From positions 124,001 through 188,000 of the forward strand of contig NZ_CP139035.1 in assembly GCF_029854705.2 (NCBI RefSeq): DNA of 64,000 bases, read 5' to 3'. Origin of the DNA: Akkermansia sp. N21116 (GTDB lineage Bacteria; Verrucomicrobiota; Verrucomicrobiia; Verrucomicrobiales; Akkermansiaceae). Of this stretch, positions 28,765 to 37,802 are shown piece by piece (the first letter of the stretch is position 1; the number at the start of each line of letters is the position of its first letter). The position numbers and the translations under genes are program-made. The notes below the pieces were generated by a model. That model saw nothing but the letters and a program-made list of their open reading frames with translations. It was not told where the DNA came from and searched no databases.

Positions 28765-30242
28765 TTTCCGGAAGAATCAACCTTTACCGTAACGGCTATA
28801 CGGCGGCACCTCGCCTTGTATTCATCTAATGATTCCCCAGAATTCTGTTTAGGCAAACCAAATTCGCCGGCAGAAAAACACTGAAATTCGACACGTTTAC
28901 AATCGTCGGCTGCAAGACCGTTATGCCTTTCTAGTTCATTCTGTAGCAAAATCTCAATAATTTTAGCAATGAACTTGGCTCGACGCATCCCCAGGTCATT
29001 GTTATTCTTATATTCACCATCCATGTCTGTATAACCAATAATATCAACAGTTATTTTACCCGTTGGATGATCTTTCAGCATATCAACGATTCCTTTCATG
29101 TGCTTACGTGCATCTCCTACCCCCGAATCGAACCCTGTTATAACTTTTTTCAGTAGCGCGGATCTGGCGATATCCCACTGTTCTTCATTTTTAAAAGCTT
29201 TATCATCGCCATAAACCTTGCGAAAATCATTCTTGCTACTGACTGAATCAATCTGAGAGTACGTTGGTCGAGCAACCTCGAACTTCACTTCACTTTCCCC
29301 CAGCATAGAGTTGACAATATCAAACTGTCCGCCAGTGATACTTTCCGCCAATTTTTTCATAGCGGAAACCACAAGATCGGGAGTTTTTATCATGATAGTT
29401 TTGCCCTCTGTGGCTTCCACAAACATTTCCAAAGCCCTTTTGAACTGTTCATCCACAAAGACCAATGTCCCATCCCCTGAAGGCCTCAAGTTCTTCACCT
29501 GAACCCAGCATTTCTTGGCATCTTCCTGATCAATCGGCAAATCACCAAAAATATTCCTGTATTGACTTAAAATATTCTTATAGTGATCTCTCTCGTTTTC
29601 ACATTGTGCCAATTGAGAAACAGGAACCATATCCGATTTACTCAATTCCATTATTCGCTCTTCTGCTTTGGCAAGTTCAAACTCCCTCTCCTGTAAAAGT
29701 TTCTCTAGCTCTTCTTTAGTAAGAATTTTTTTACCAATACCAGGTTGCAGGCGAGCACCTATTGTCTTAAGCTTCATGTCCTCTCTCAAGCTTTCAAAAC
29801 TTCCTTTTCCCTCCATCCCTGGCATTTCTTTTATTTTCACCAGTTCACCGAAAGATAAAATAGCTTTTTCATAATTATCTGTATTTATTTCAACATTGTC
29901 GTCAAGAGCCACGCTGTCCCCCATGCGTCCACTTTCATATAGCTCTTTTAAGTCCTGCGAAGCACGATATAACTTCATTGCCAATACAGGCTTTCGCACA
30001 TTGTCGTCTTCGTCATCTGAACGACGATAATAGCCTTGTTTATTGATCAGGCGTAAAAGCGCGGATGCTTCCTGTTCGATTAGAATATCCTGCATATTCT
30101 GCATCTCATGCTGGTTGGTAGCATTTTTTGCCCTATATGTTCCGAAGGCTACCATTACGATAACAAACAAGACTAAGAACATATCACTAAAGCCGGGCCA
30201 AAAGTTGACCGTTTCTTTCGTTTGAAAATCTTCGTCTTCCAT
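28761..30242 (-). CDS. MotB/ZorB-like stator protein with OmpA domain
   Basis: 493 residues. The N-terminus has the MotB/ZorB plan: a short cytoplasmic head and one helix, FWPGFSDMFLVLFVIVMVAF, with Asp20 where ion-carrying Asp sits in MotB and ZorB. A helical, partly coiled middle (about 40-240) follows, then a C-terminal OmpA/MotB peptidoglycan-binding domain with GYTDMDGEYKNNNDLGMRRA starting at residue 403. It should dimerise, pair with the MotA-like protein encoded 30 bp upstream, and anchor the complex to the wall. The long insert before the OmpA domain is unlike flagellar MotB. Translationally coupled to the next gene. Confidence 0.82.
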   Translation of the reverse strand: MEDEDFQTKETVNFWPGFSDMFLVLFVIVMVAFGTYRAKNATNQHEMQNMQDILIEQEASALLRLINKQGYYRRSDDEDDNVRKPVLAMKLYRASQDLKELYESGRMGDSVALDDNVEINTDNYEKAILSFGELVKIKEMPGMEGKGSFESLREDMKLKTIGARLQPGIGKKILTKEELEKLLQEREFELAKAEERIMELSKSDMVPVSQLAQCENERDHYKNILSQYRNIFGDLPIDQEDAKKCWVQVKNLRPSGDGTLVFVDEQFKRALEMFVEATEGKTIMIKTPDLVVSAMKKLAESITGGQFDIVNSMLGESEVKFEVARPTYSQIDSVSSKNDFRKVYGDDKAFKNEEQWDIARSALLKKVITGFDSGVGDARKHMKGIVDMLKDHPTGKITVDIIGYTDMDGEYKNNNDLGMRRAKFIAKIIEILLQNELERHNGLAADDCKRVEFQCFSAGEFGLPKQNSGESLDEYKARCRRIAVTVKVDSSGK

Positions 30243-30272
30243 AGAATTGCAGAGAAGTTTAGCAATTTGTTA

Positions 30273-32084
30273 TCAACCCCAAGGCCACCAACGCCGTTTC
30301 TGTGGAACAGACTGAGAAGGTTCCTCTTGAGCTCGCAAAACCGGAGGCTCCTCTTGAGCTCGCGAAACCGAAGGCTCCTCTTGAGCTCGTAAAACCGGAG
30401 GCTCCTCTTGAGCTCTCGAAACCAGAGGCTCCTCTTGAGCTCGTAAAACCGGAGGCTCCTCTTGAGCTCGCGAAACCGGAGGTTCTGCATGTGGAGGTAT
30501 AACAGGAAACGGCAACGTTGCTTCGGTGACTAGTACTCTCTCTTGACTAGTATGATAAAATTTCATTAAATAACGACAAGAATCTTCCATCTTTCTCCGA
30601 ATATCAACCATAGAGGAGTTCATTTCTTCGCGTAACTCCTTTGATTCTCGAGTCAAGTTATTAGGAAGCTCAACCAAGCTTTGCATATTCGAATCAATCG
30701 CACGAATATTCATGGCAAAATTGGTACTGGAATCACGGATTTCCACAATAGAATCTCTAATTGCCACAAAATCCTCTTCAATCGTCTGAATAGATGTAGC
30801 CAGTTTTTCACCGTAATCTACCATAGAATTCCCAGCTTTAATAATATTACTGGATGCCTCCTTAAATGTCCCTTCCAGTGCTCCCATGGAAGAACTGGCA
30901 TTGGCAAAGTGAGTTTCAAATTTTTTGGCTGACCCATTGACTATTTCAAGGGTATCCTTCAGCGAAGACAAATCTTGCTGCACACCGGAAACTGTCTGCC
31001 CTAGGGTCTGTGCAATCTCTACATTATTTATTGCATTACTCTTTACCAGCGTCACAAGAGAAGCAAGAACGTCAGCAAACTCTCCATTCTCACAACGGAG
31101 ATTTGATAGAGCACTCACAATATCGCTTACGGTAGTTGCCAGATTTACCTGATTGTTGTGCATGTCAGCAATCTTTGACACGGCATCTTTCTGCATATCA
31201 GTCAAGTCAGACAGAGTGCCCTTTAATAAATCAAAAGATTCATTTTGTTTTACTGTGTTGATATTCAAGTAAGAAATGGTTTCCGTCATTTTCAGAGCAC
31301 TGTTTCGCATTTCTCTACTACTTTCCATATAAAGATCACGGGTTTGGACCCAGGTCTCCATATTGTCCTGAACAGATTGGATCAATCTGCCATAGCCATC
31401 CACCAGACCAAAAAGACTTTTCTGCGTTTCTGCCAGTTTTGTAACTGTCAAATCGAGCGTAGTCTTGGAATCTAATAACGGAATGTAATTTGATATTGTG
31501 ACATTATCAAGTCTATCCAGAAATTTTCTGAAATCCTGCATATACCATGCCCTCATAAAAACAAGAACCACAGTACATGATACGGCCCAAAGACTTGGCT
31601 TTAATGCCACAGTCAACTTATTAATGATATCTCCTGAAAAATCAAGGCCATGAATCCCTAAAAGGGACCCCGCAATACCACAAATGATAAGAACAGATAT
31701 AATCGTACGTGACTTTGAAGAATAGGGCCGTGCAAATTCTGATCGCTGAGTCATACTATGCAATTCCGTCAGAGTAGGGATACGATGGTTTTTTTCCCCT
31801 CTGAGAAGTGCTTGGATACGCAGAGTAGTATGGTCGAGAAAATCCTTTTCGAAAACCTCTTCCTGGATAGCCAGTTCTTTCATTTCAGCATATGAAAGTT
31901 CAGTCTTCTCTTTCAGACTAACACCTTCTTCACGCGTACGTCGTATTCCTTGTTTGGTCGATAGCAACCCATTTAAAAATAAGCATATGATTACCAAAGA
32001 AGCCCAGTCTGCAAGTTGCCCCTGAAAAGGAAGTAAATCCGAAAGGGTGGGCGAGACATCAGCCAAAATTAATATCATATTCAT
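30273..32084 (-). CDS. MotA/TolQ/ZorA-like channel subunit with long coiled tail
   Basis: 603 residues. Three hydrophobic segments (about 24-42, 127-147 and 162-180); the last two, IISVLIICGIAGSLLGIHGL and LKPSLWAVSCTVVLVFMRAW, match the paired pore helices of the MotA/TolQ/ExbB fold. From about 190 to 510 the chain is an almost unbroken heptad-rich helix (KIADMHNNQVNLATTVSDIV), as in the cytoplasmic tail of ZorA. The last 70 residues hold six 9-residue repeats (RAQEEPPVL type) and a basic, Trp-rich end (QKRRWWPWG). Flagellar MotA lacks such a tail. It is 27 bp after the PBP-OmpA gene and 30 bp before the MotB-like gene. Confidence 0.8.
   Translation of the reverse strand: MNMILILADVSPTLSDLLPFQGQLADWASLVIICLFLNGLLSTKQGIRRTREEGVSLKEKTELSYAEMKELAIQEEVFEKDFLDHTTLRIQALLRGEKNHRIPTLTELHSMTQRSEFARPYSSKSRTIISVLIICGIAGSLLGIHGLDFSGDIINKLTVALKPSLWAVSCTVVLVFMRAWYMQDFRKFLDRLDNVTISNYIPLLDSKTTLDLTVTKLAETQKSLFGLVDGYGRLIQSVQDNMETWVQTRDLYMESSREMRNSALKMTETISYLNINTVKQNESFDLLKGTLSDLTDMQKDAVSKIADMHNNQVNLATTVSDIVSALSNLRCENGEFADVLASLVTLVKSNAINNVEIAQTLGQTVSGVQQDLSSLKDTLEIVNGSAKKFETHFANASSSMGALEGTFKEASSNIIKAGNSMVDYGEKLATSIQTIEEDFVAIRDSIVEIRDSSTNFAMNIRAIDSNMQSLVELPNNLTRESKELREEMNSSMVDIRRKMEDSCRYLMKFYHTSQERVLVTEATLPFPVIPPHAEPPVSRAQEEPPVLRAQEEPLVSRAQEEPPVLRAQEEPSVSRAQEEPPVLRAQEEPSQSVPQKRRWWPWG
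30319..30480 (-). repeat. Six tandem 27-bp repeats inside the ZorA-like gene
   Basis: Six consecutive 27-bp units sharing the core CCTCTTGAGCTCG on the plus strand encode a 9-residue Glu/Pro-rich unit at about residues 536-589 of the channel subunit. Units alternate VS and VL, giving an 18-residue higher-order repeat made three times. The copy number is likely to vary between strains by slippage. There are no spacers, so it is not a CRISPR array. Confidence 0.95.
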
Positions 32085-32111
32085 ATAAAAAAATAGAATT
32101 TGCTATTAAGA

Positions 32112-34598
32112 TTAATTATATGTACGAGTCCCTTTACGCCATATAAGAAATACTTCTGCACGCCGATTCATCTTCTTGCCATCTTCTGCCTTATTGGAAC
32201 CCACTGGCATGCGACTACCGCTACCAAAGTTGGTACAGGGAATGGTCTTTTCATACCCGTCTTCAGAGTGACAGGGAATTTTACCGCCAACAATAAATTC
32301 ACGATTCTCATTAGTAATAGAATTGCCCTCAATGAGATTCATGCAGGCAACGGAACGCTGAACGGATAGTGTGTTATTCCAGGAATCCTGTCCTGTGCTG
32401 TCGGCATGGCCGACAAAAAGCACACAACACGCTCCATTGAAGTTTGTCGTATATTGCTTGATATCGGCACGGATAGTTGTAGCCATTTCTTGGAAGTTGG
32501 CACCTTTTTCATCTTCTACAAAAGCTTGCGTAGATTTTTTCAAGGTCTCGGATGCCTTATCTCCTTCATTGGTTCTAAAAAGAGCTCTGTATCCCATCAT
32601 AACCCCTACGATTTCTGTATCAGAATCGGCATAACCAAAAGCATCTTTATCAAGCCTTTTCATTGCCTGAATCACCTTCTCTGTTTCTATATCCTCATCT
32701 GTAAGCATTCTGGGAGCATACGGGCGGGGAAACAGTCCCACAAGGCCTCCACTCTTGAGAACAAACTGTCCCTCGGCTTCTTCATTACTGAGCATAAAGT
32801 CCATGAAGTGCTTGATGCGACGAGAAGGAGTTTTCCCGGTCGTGCTAGCATAAATTCTATAAGTCAATGGGTAATATCCCATCCGTATATTGTCATCTGT
32901 CGGTTTGAAGAATCGAGTAGATATAACATCCTTATTATGGTTAGTGCGAATGGCAACGGAATCATCAATGGTTGATGGAGTCAGTTTATTCTTGTTTTCA
33001 GCTCCAATCACATTGTGGTAAGTGCACAAGCTGATAGTATCAGCGGCCTGAACAGTAGTTGTATCACCTTCCTTGAAATCGCCTTCACGAGCCTCCAGAA
33101 ACTTGAAAATCTCATTATTTTTCACGAGGACAGGCACTGCATCAAGAGCACTCATACTGTAATGACGAGGATTAGCAGGGAATTTTTCCTGCTGCAAAAC
33201 GATACCCTGTTCAGAAGAGAAGAAGACGAGAGCATCATAAGCAACCAGAGAGCCTTCCCCCATTTTGGTCGGGCTCAAATAGAGGTCAACGGGAGAGCCT
33301 CCTATTTTTTTCAAGGATTTTTCATTGCAAACAATGATCCGCAAAGCTTTTTTGTCTTTTTGACTACTGTCTTCATGTGCAATTTCCACATAGTGATTAC
33401 CCTTGAAGAGAGAAATCTTTACATCCTTTGCTGACAAGCCGAAACCACCCTGTTTCACAGCCCATTTTTTAACGACATCCAGTAGAATGTTTTGATAGTC
33501 ACCCGGCGCGCCAAACACATAGTCAGAATTTTCTACAGGAAACGGAGGGGCAGGAGGCTCATGAAGCTGCAGGTTGCAATAATTTTTGGCCTCCATATCA
33601 ATAAAATGGGCCTGATAGCTATAAGGAGTAAAACTAAAATTCCGATCCTCAAGAGCATCCTTTACCCGTTGTAACTTCACATCGGCTGCACTCCCTTTCA
33701 AAGCATTGGCATTTACGGGGAATTTGGGGGTTTGAGGGATCTCATCATACGGCATCCACATTGCAATGTTACGATTAATGGCCATCATGATGCCGTCTCT
33801 CAACTTATTATGGGTAGATCTGCAAGAATCAATCCTGTCCAGGACACCGCCTTCATTACTATCTCCCCCGCACAACTTGAATAAAAGATCAACCCAGTCA
33901 GAGCCAAGATTGCCCCCTACATCTTCCTTGTGAGTATCAATGATACTCTTCGCCTGAAGAATATCGGCGCGTTTCTGGCGCATATTGGATCGGGGATTAA
34001 GATGACTGATTTCATTATCGAGCCATGCCATGTAGTCAAAGCTTTCAGCATCTTTTCCATGAACCAGTTTTCCCTCTCTAAGAGAATTCTGTATACCCCT
34101 AAGTTCCTCATTAAATCGTACGCTATCCTCAATCAATTTTTGATAAAGAGGCAACAATCTTGATTCTGCATCCTGCTTCAAGGATACGTCACGTTCTTTG
34201 CAAAAATCAGGGGTATCCTCGTATTCCTTTCTAGATATTTCGACTGCAGACAGGAGTTGTTCCTGTTCTTTGGCATGAGCTCTTTTCAGATCTTCAAAGA
34301 GGAGTATGTGCTGATTCAAACGTTCAGCAAGGTCAGCATTTGTCGTGGTAAAAGCACCTGGCAGATTTTCCACTTGAGCACGCGCATATCTGGCAGTCAA
34401 CTCCTGATTCCATCGATCACACTCGGTATTCACCCCCTCGATTAAATTATCTATGTTACGAGAATCCTTCATACTTCCGAAATAGGTACGCCAATCGTCA
34501 TGCCTGGGATCATCCGGAGTAGAAAAAACAACCCATAGTATGATTGCAGATATAACTGCTATAAATATACGAAAAAACAGTTTCTGCTGAGGATTCAT
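32112..34598 (-). CDS. PstS-like substrate-binding domain fused to OmpA domain
   Basis: 828 residues. One N-terminal membrane helix (IFIAVISAIILWVVF, about 11-26), then an extracytoplasmic helical, coiled region (about 35-290). A type 2 periplasmic-binding-protein fold follows at about 355-635 (YDALVFFSSEQGIVLQ; MGYYPLTYRIYASTTGKTP, as in PstS-like phosphate-binding proteins), then an OmpA domain with FVGHADSTGQDSWNNTLSVQR (motif from residue 729) and MNRRAEVFLIW. It would sit in the periplasm, bound to peptidoglycan, sensing an anion or other small ligand. OmpA-plus-substrate-binding fusions are known; the link to a tubulin-like protein is the unusual part. Confidence 0.8.
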   Translation of the reverse strand: MNPQQKLFFRIFIAVISAIILWVVFSTPDDPRHDDWRTYFGSMKDSRNIDNLIEGVNTECDRWNQELTARYARAQVENLPGAFTTTNADLAERLNQHILLFEDLKRAHAKEQEQLLSAVEISRKEYEDTPDFCKERDVSLKQDAESRLLPLYQKLIEDSVRFNEELRGIQNSLREGKLVHGKDAESFDYMAWLDNEISHLNPRSNMRQKRADILQAKSIIDTHKEDVGGNLGSDWVDLLFKLCGGDSNEGGVLDRIDSCRSTHNKLRDGIMMAINRNIAMWMPYDEIPQTPKFPVNANALKGSAADVKLQRVKDALEDRNFSFTPYSYQAHFIDMEAKNYCNLQLHEPPAPPFPVENSDYVFGAPGDYQNILLDVVKKWAVKQGGFGLSAKDVKISLFKGNHYVEIAHEDSSQKDKKALRIIVCNEKSLKKIGGSPVDLYLSPTKMGEGSLVAYDALVFFSSEQGIVLQQEKFPANPRHYSMSALDAVPVLVKNNEIFKFLEAREGDFKEGDTTTVQAADTISLCTYHNVIGAENKNKLTPSTIDDSVAIRTNHNKDVISTRFFKPTDDNIRMGYYPLTYRIYASTTGKTPSRRIKHFMDFMLSNEEAEGQFVLKSGGLVGLFPRPYAPRMLTDEDIETEKVIQAMKRLDKDAFGYADSDTEIVGVMMGYRALFRTNEGDKASETLKKSTQAFVEDEKGANFQEMATTIRADIKQYTTNFNGACCVLFVGHADSTGQDSWNNTLSVQRSVACMNLIEGNSITNENREFIVGGKIPCHSEDGYEKTIPCTNFGSGSRMPVGSNKAEDGKKMNRRAEVFLIWRKGTRTYN

Positions 34599-34630
34599 AG
34601 ATAAAAAAATTGATTACAGGGGCACGATAA

Positions 34631-34675
34631 AACCTCATCCCCTCTTCTTCGTGCAAAAAAAGGGGGAATGAGGTT
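34631..34675 (-). terminator. Stem-loop between the tubulin-like and PBP-OmpA genes
   Basis: On the minus strand AACCTCAT (34675-34668) and, after one mismatch, CCC pair with GGG and ATGAGGTT (34638-34631), followed by a short T run. The loop is about 20 nt. It lies in the only long gap (91 bp) of the operon, so it may act as a partial terminator or an mRNA stabiliser that lowers expression of the downstream membrane genes relative to the GTPase. Confidence 0.5.
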
Positions 34676-34689
34676 GATGAATTGCTAAG

Positions 34690-37600
34690 TTACGAAACGA
34701 GATTGAGTTTCTTCAAGCTATCGAGAAAATTGTTGTAGCCCTTTTGAGCCTGAAGCTTGCTCGGTTCATCAGAAGCGCTCTCTACCAGTTGACGGGCCTT
34801 ATCCAATAACTTTCGAGCCTGGACAAAACGTTTCGTTTCGTCCAAAGCAACAATTTTCTTCAATGCATCCTGGACAAGAGTCTTAATTTCAATTGTGTCT
34901 TCCATGGACACGTTATTCAAATACTCCTCTTCTGTACGATATAGACCATTAGGAAGCTGGTTCAAAATTTTTGTTTCCGTCCCCATATGCCCTTCTATAT
35001 AAACATTTCTGACAATAATATGCTGCCCCAACTGATTTTGTTTATGAGTAATAATACAAGTGTTATCAGGGTCACCACATGTCAACAAATGAGCTTGCCA
35101 ATAAGCATCAAGCGCAAAACCTTTTTGTTCTTCTCCCGGATCGTATATGAGCTGAGGCCGCATATCTCTCTCACCACTGGGATCGATATTCACAAAGTAC
35201 TTCGCCTTGGCATTCTTGACCGCATCTTGGTAATCATAAGTCTTCGCCAAATATTTTACTGCATTAACAAAACGAGCCGGCATCCAGTACTGCATATACA
35301 TAAGACAAATTTCGTACTGATAACAGCTCCTATACGTAGCATAATTATTCTGTATATTCAGATCATTAGGTCTAGCTGCACTAAATAGAGATTCTAGCGT
35401 CGTCCTGAAATTCCCATCATCAGGAATACCTAGACTCATGCAGCCTAAGGGTGGAGGAGTTGGAATTTGCGTTTGAATACCGGGCGAGGAAGTAATGGCT
35501 GAGCTGGATACCATTGCGTCCATAAAGACCTTAATATCGGACTGTAGCATTTGCGGATTGGCAATATGACGAGCTTCTAACCGATCTACCAGTGAACCAT
35601 AGAGAACAGGATGTTTTTTCAGCTTGATATTATTTTCTATCGCCAGATCATGGAGCCTTACAGCAGCGTCCCAAATAGACTTCCCATCTATTTCTGCATC
35701 TTCCAAGGCATTGCGAAGATTGTTCAACGCGTTGACGTTGGACACAGCTTCATACATGTTCTTTGCAGAATTCTTCCACATCGCATCGAAAAAGGCCATT
35801 TCGGAATCCAATTCTCCTCTAAAGTTCAATATTTCCTTATGGATATTTGTTAGATCCTGATAATTGAACTCATACTTGACAAAAATATCATCTTTCAGAT
35901 TTTGCAGAGTACTATTGGAATCCTTCAATCTAGCACTAATCTTTTCCTCCCATGTGACGAACTCATCAACAGTCTGTTCGGCATATTTCACCAACTTGTC
36001 AAGCATCTGGTTTACCGCTTCGTATAACTTAAAAGATACTCCGCGCATACCGCTTTCCAGTTTACTCTTAAAGAGGGCAAGACAATCCTCTCCATGTGCT
36101 GACAGCAGAGAACCAGCCTTGCCAAGAACAGAGGATAAAATGGTAATCTTTACCCATTGTTCGCTATTACGGTTCTCCAAAGACTTTTTCAATTTCTTCT
36201 GTCTGTCAAGAGCGCAATCCAGGCGATTCTTTTCTTCTTCGACCTTATTATTAAAGTCTTTTTTTGCCAGAGCCAGAGAATTAACCATATCAACGAGACC
36301 ATTTTGACTAATAGCCTCTCCCGAAAGAGCCAAAAGACTATCCTTGATATTATCGCAAAGAATCGCAACCTGTTGTTCCTGAACCTTCAGGAAGTCGTTT
36401 AAGGACGACAAAGGCGGCTGACCATCAATTTGAGGGATGACTCCATTATCCAAAATAGAATCAAACTCACGAACAAGTTCATCAAGAGAAGAGTCTTTCC
36501 AGCCTTTGCTCTTATATTTGTCTATAATTTTTTTAAAAGCGATTTCTACATCCTTTTCATATTTTCCTTTATCGCTTGCCGTTGCGTCTACACTGGTTCC
36601 ATCAGTAATGATCTTGTAAAGAGTATCCGCCTGTTTTCTTGTGATATCCGAGCGTTTGCAGTACCCACACCCTGTTACCCAGTGCTGATACAGCCACCTA
36701 TTAAGCAACTGGGAATAAGTAAAATAATAAAGATTTTCCTTACATTCTTCTACTGGCACTTTCCATCGTTTTACACAGGACACGGAGAAGCGATAGGATC
36801 GTTCAGGACAAATGAATGAGGGTTCCCAAGGGCTATTGACAACGACATCTTCTCCTGAGATAGAATCTTTCATTTGAATATTAAGTTCTCCCGAATCCAT
36901 CGCATAAACGCGATTAAAGCAGATTTCCGCCATGTGTCTGATTTGCGCATCCAACTCTACATTGACGTTGGATCCGGCAACATCACAACTAATGACAACT
37001 TGATTAATCCCATTTACTCCGTCGGCTTTCGAGAGTGTTTTTTTCTGTTCGGTAAGCAAGGCCAGATCAGGCTCATACTTCCCAACATTGATTGCATTTA
37101 AATCACGCAACGCAGCATACTGATTGGGATAAAAGAATTCCGTCTTACGGGGATTTTTAGCATGCTCACCGGCAATGTACAAGTATAGATAAATCGGATA
37201 ATTCTGTTTGTTGCTAAAACGGTTACGAATATAACTCACCACGTCTACAATAGTTCCTGATCCGGTACCGCCCCCCAAAGTAGCAAAAATATGGAAAGTG
37301 CAACTGGCCTGAACTGCTCCTGCACCATCGCCAAACCTGGCAACAGCACCATCAATCGCTTGAACAATATGTGAGCCATTGGCAGCGCCAAGTAAACGGC
37401 CAAAACGACGCATCTGACCAGCACCATCAATTGCAGTATTGCCCGCCAATGCTTCTTTCACAAAACCAATCCCATCCAACCAAGGTTGGACATGAGTAGA
37501 AGCAGCCAAGGTGGATAATGGAGGCAAATTGCTAGAGGAAATATTTACGATCTGATTGGGCATCAAACCTACCTCCTTACCCATGGAACGCCACATTCCT

Positions 37601-37776
37601 ACTTCATTCGGAATATTGGAGTCAATAATCAGATAATCAAATTTGGATTTAGGATTTCCATCATCAGGATTTGTAAGCTCCTTGTATTGAGGTGCACGTG
37701 TAACAGAAAGTCGACGGAGGGCAGCAATGGACTTCACTCCTTGACCGCCAAGACCAATAAAAAGGTTATTACTCAT
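34690..37776 (-). CDS. Tubulin/FtsZ-superfamily GTPase (Tubulin_2/FtsZ-like type)
   Basis: 1028 residues. The first 300 form the GTPase domain: GLGGQGVKS at residues 8-16 (nucleotide loop T1), FDYLIIDSN, GAGQMRRFGRL (about 118-128), and the tubulin signature LGGGTGSGT at 167-175 followed by the helix IVDVVSYIRNRF. NVELD at 272-276 may be the T7 catalytic loop. The remainder has a coiled-coil middle (about 500-660) and a helical C-terminus, much longer than FtsZ (about 350-400) or tubulin (about 450). No membrane segment. As I recall, Makarova and Koonin (2010) described such FtsZ-like families next to OmpA-family genes. It probably polymerises on the cytoplasmic side of the motor complex. Confidence 0.85.
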   Translation of the reverse strand: MSNNLFIGLGGQGVKSIAALRRLSVTRAPQYKELTNPDDGNPKSKFDYLIIDSNIPNEVGMWRSMGKEVGLMPNQIVNISSSNLPPLSTLAASTHVQPWLDGIGFVKEALAGNTAIDGAGQMRRFGRLLGAANGSHIVQAIDGAVARFGDGAGAVQASCTFHIFATLGGGTGSGTIVDVVSYIRNRFSNKQNYPIYLYLYIAGEHAKNPRKTEFFYPNQYAALRDLNAINVGKYEPDLALLTEQKKTLSKADGVNGINQVVISCDVAGSNVNVELDAQIRHMAEICFNRVYAMDSGELNIQMKDSISGEDVVVNSPWEPSFICPERSYRFSVSCVKRWKVPVEECKENLYYFTYSQLLNRWLYQHWVTGCGYCKRSDITRKQADTLYKIITDGTSVDATASDKGKYEKDVEIAFKKIIDKYKSKGWKDSSLDELVREFDSILDNGVIPQIDGQPPLSSLNDFLKVQEQQVAILCDNIKDSLLALSGEAISQNGLVDMVNSLALAKKDFNNKVEEEKNRLDCALDRQKKLKKSLENRNSEQWVKITILSSVLGKAGSLLSAHGEDCLALFKSKLESGMRGVSFKLYEAVNQMLDKLVKYAEQTVDEFVTWEEKISARLKDSNSTLQNLKDDIFVKYEFNYQDLTNIHKEILNFRGELDSEMAFFDAMWKNSAKNMYEAVSNVNALNNLRNALEDAEIDGKSIWDAAVRLHDLAIENNIKLKKHPVLYGSLVDRLEARHIANPQMLQSDIKVFMDAMVSSSAITSSPGIQTQIPTPPPLGCMSLGIPDDGNFRTTLESLFSAARPNDLNIQNNYATYRSCYQYEICLMYMQYWMPARFVNAVKYLAKTYDYQDAVKNAKAKYFVNIDPSGERDMRPQLIYDPGEEQKGFALDAYWQAHLLTCGDPDNTCIITHKQNQLGQHIIVRNVYIEGHMGTETKILNQLPNGLYRTEEEYLNNVSMEDTIEIKTLVQDALKKIVALDETKRFVQARKLLDKARQLVESASDEPSKLQAQKGYNNFLDSLKKLNLVS

Positions 37777-37802
37777 GATATGATATAAACGTAAAATTAA
37801 AC

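Noticed and set aside
29125-29136. 12-bp match to the tRNA-Arg T-arm (GAATCGAACCCT) inside the MotB-like gene
   Set aside because: It lies in coding sequence and far from the island edge, and this T-arm sequence is common; similar chance matches occur in recG near 15106. It is not taken as an attachment site.
30319-30480. Regularly spaced repeats resembling a CRISPR array
   Set aside because: The units are directly adjacent without spacers and keep the reading frame of a protein; no cas genes are present.
30302-30502. Repetitive Pro/Glu/Leu/Lys-rich frame on the plus strand
   Set aside because: It is the complementary reading of the 27-bp repeats in the ZorA-like gene and has no start signals.
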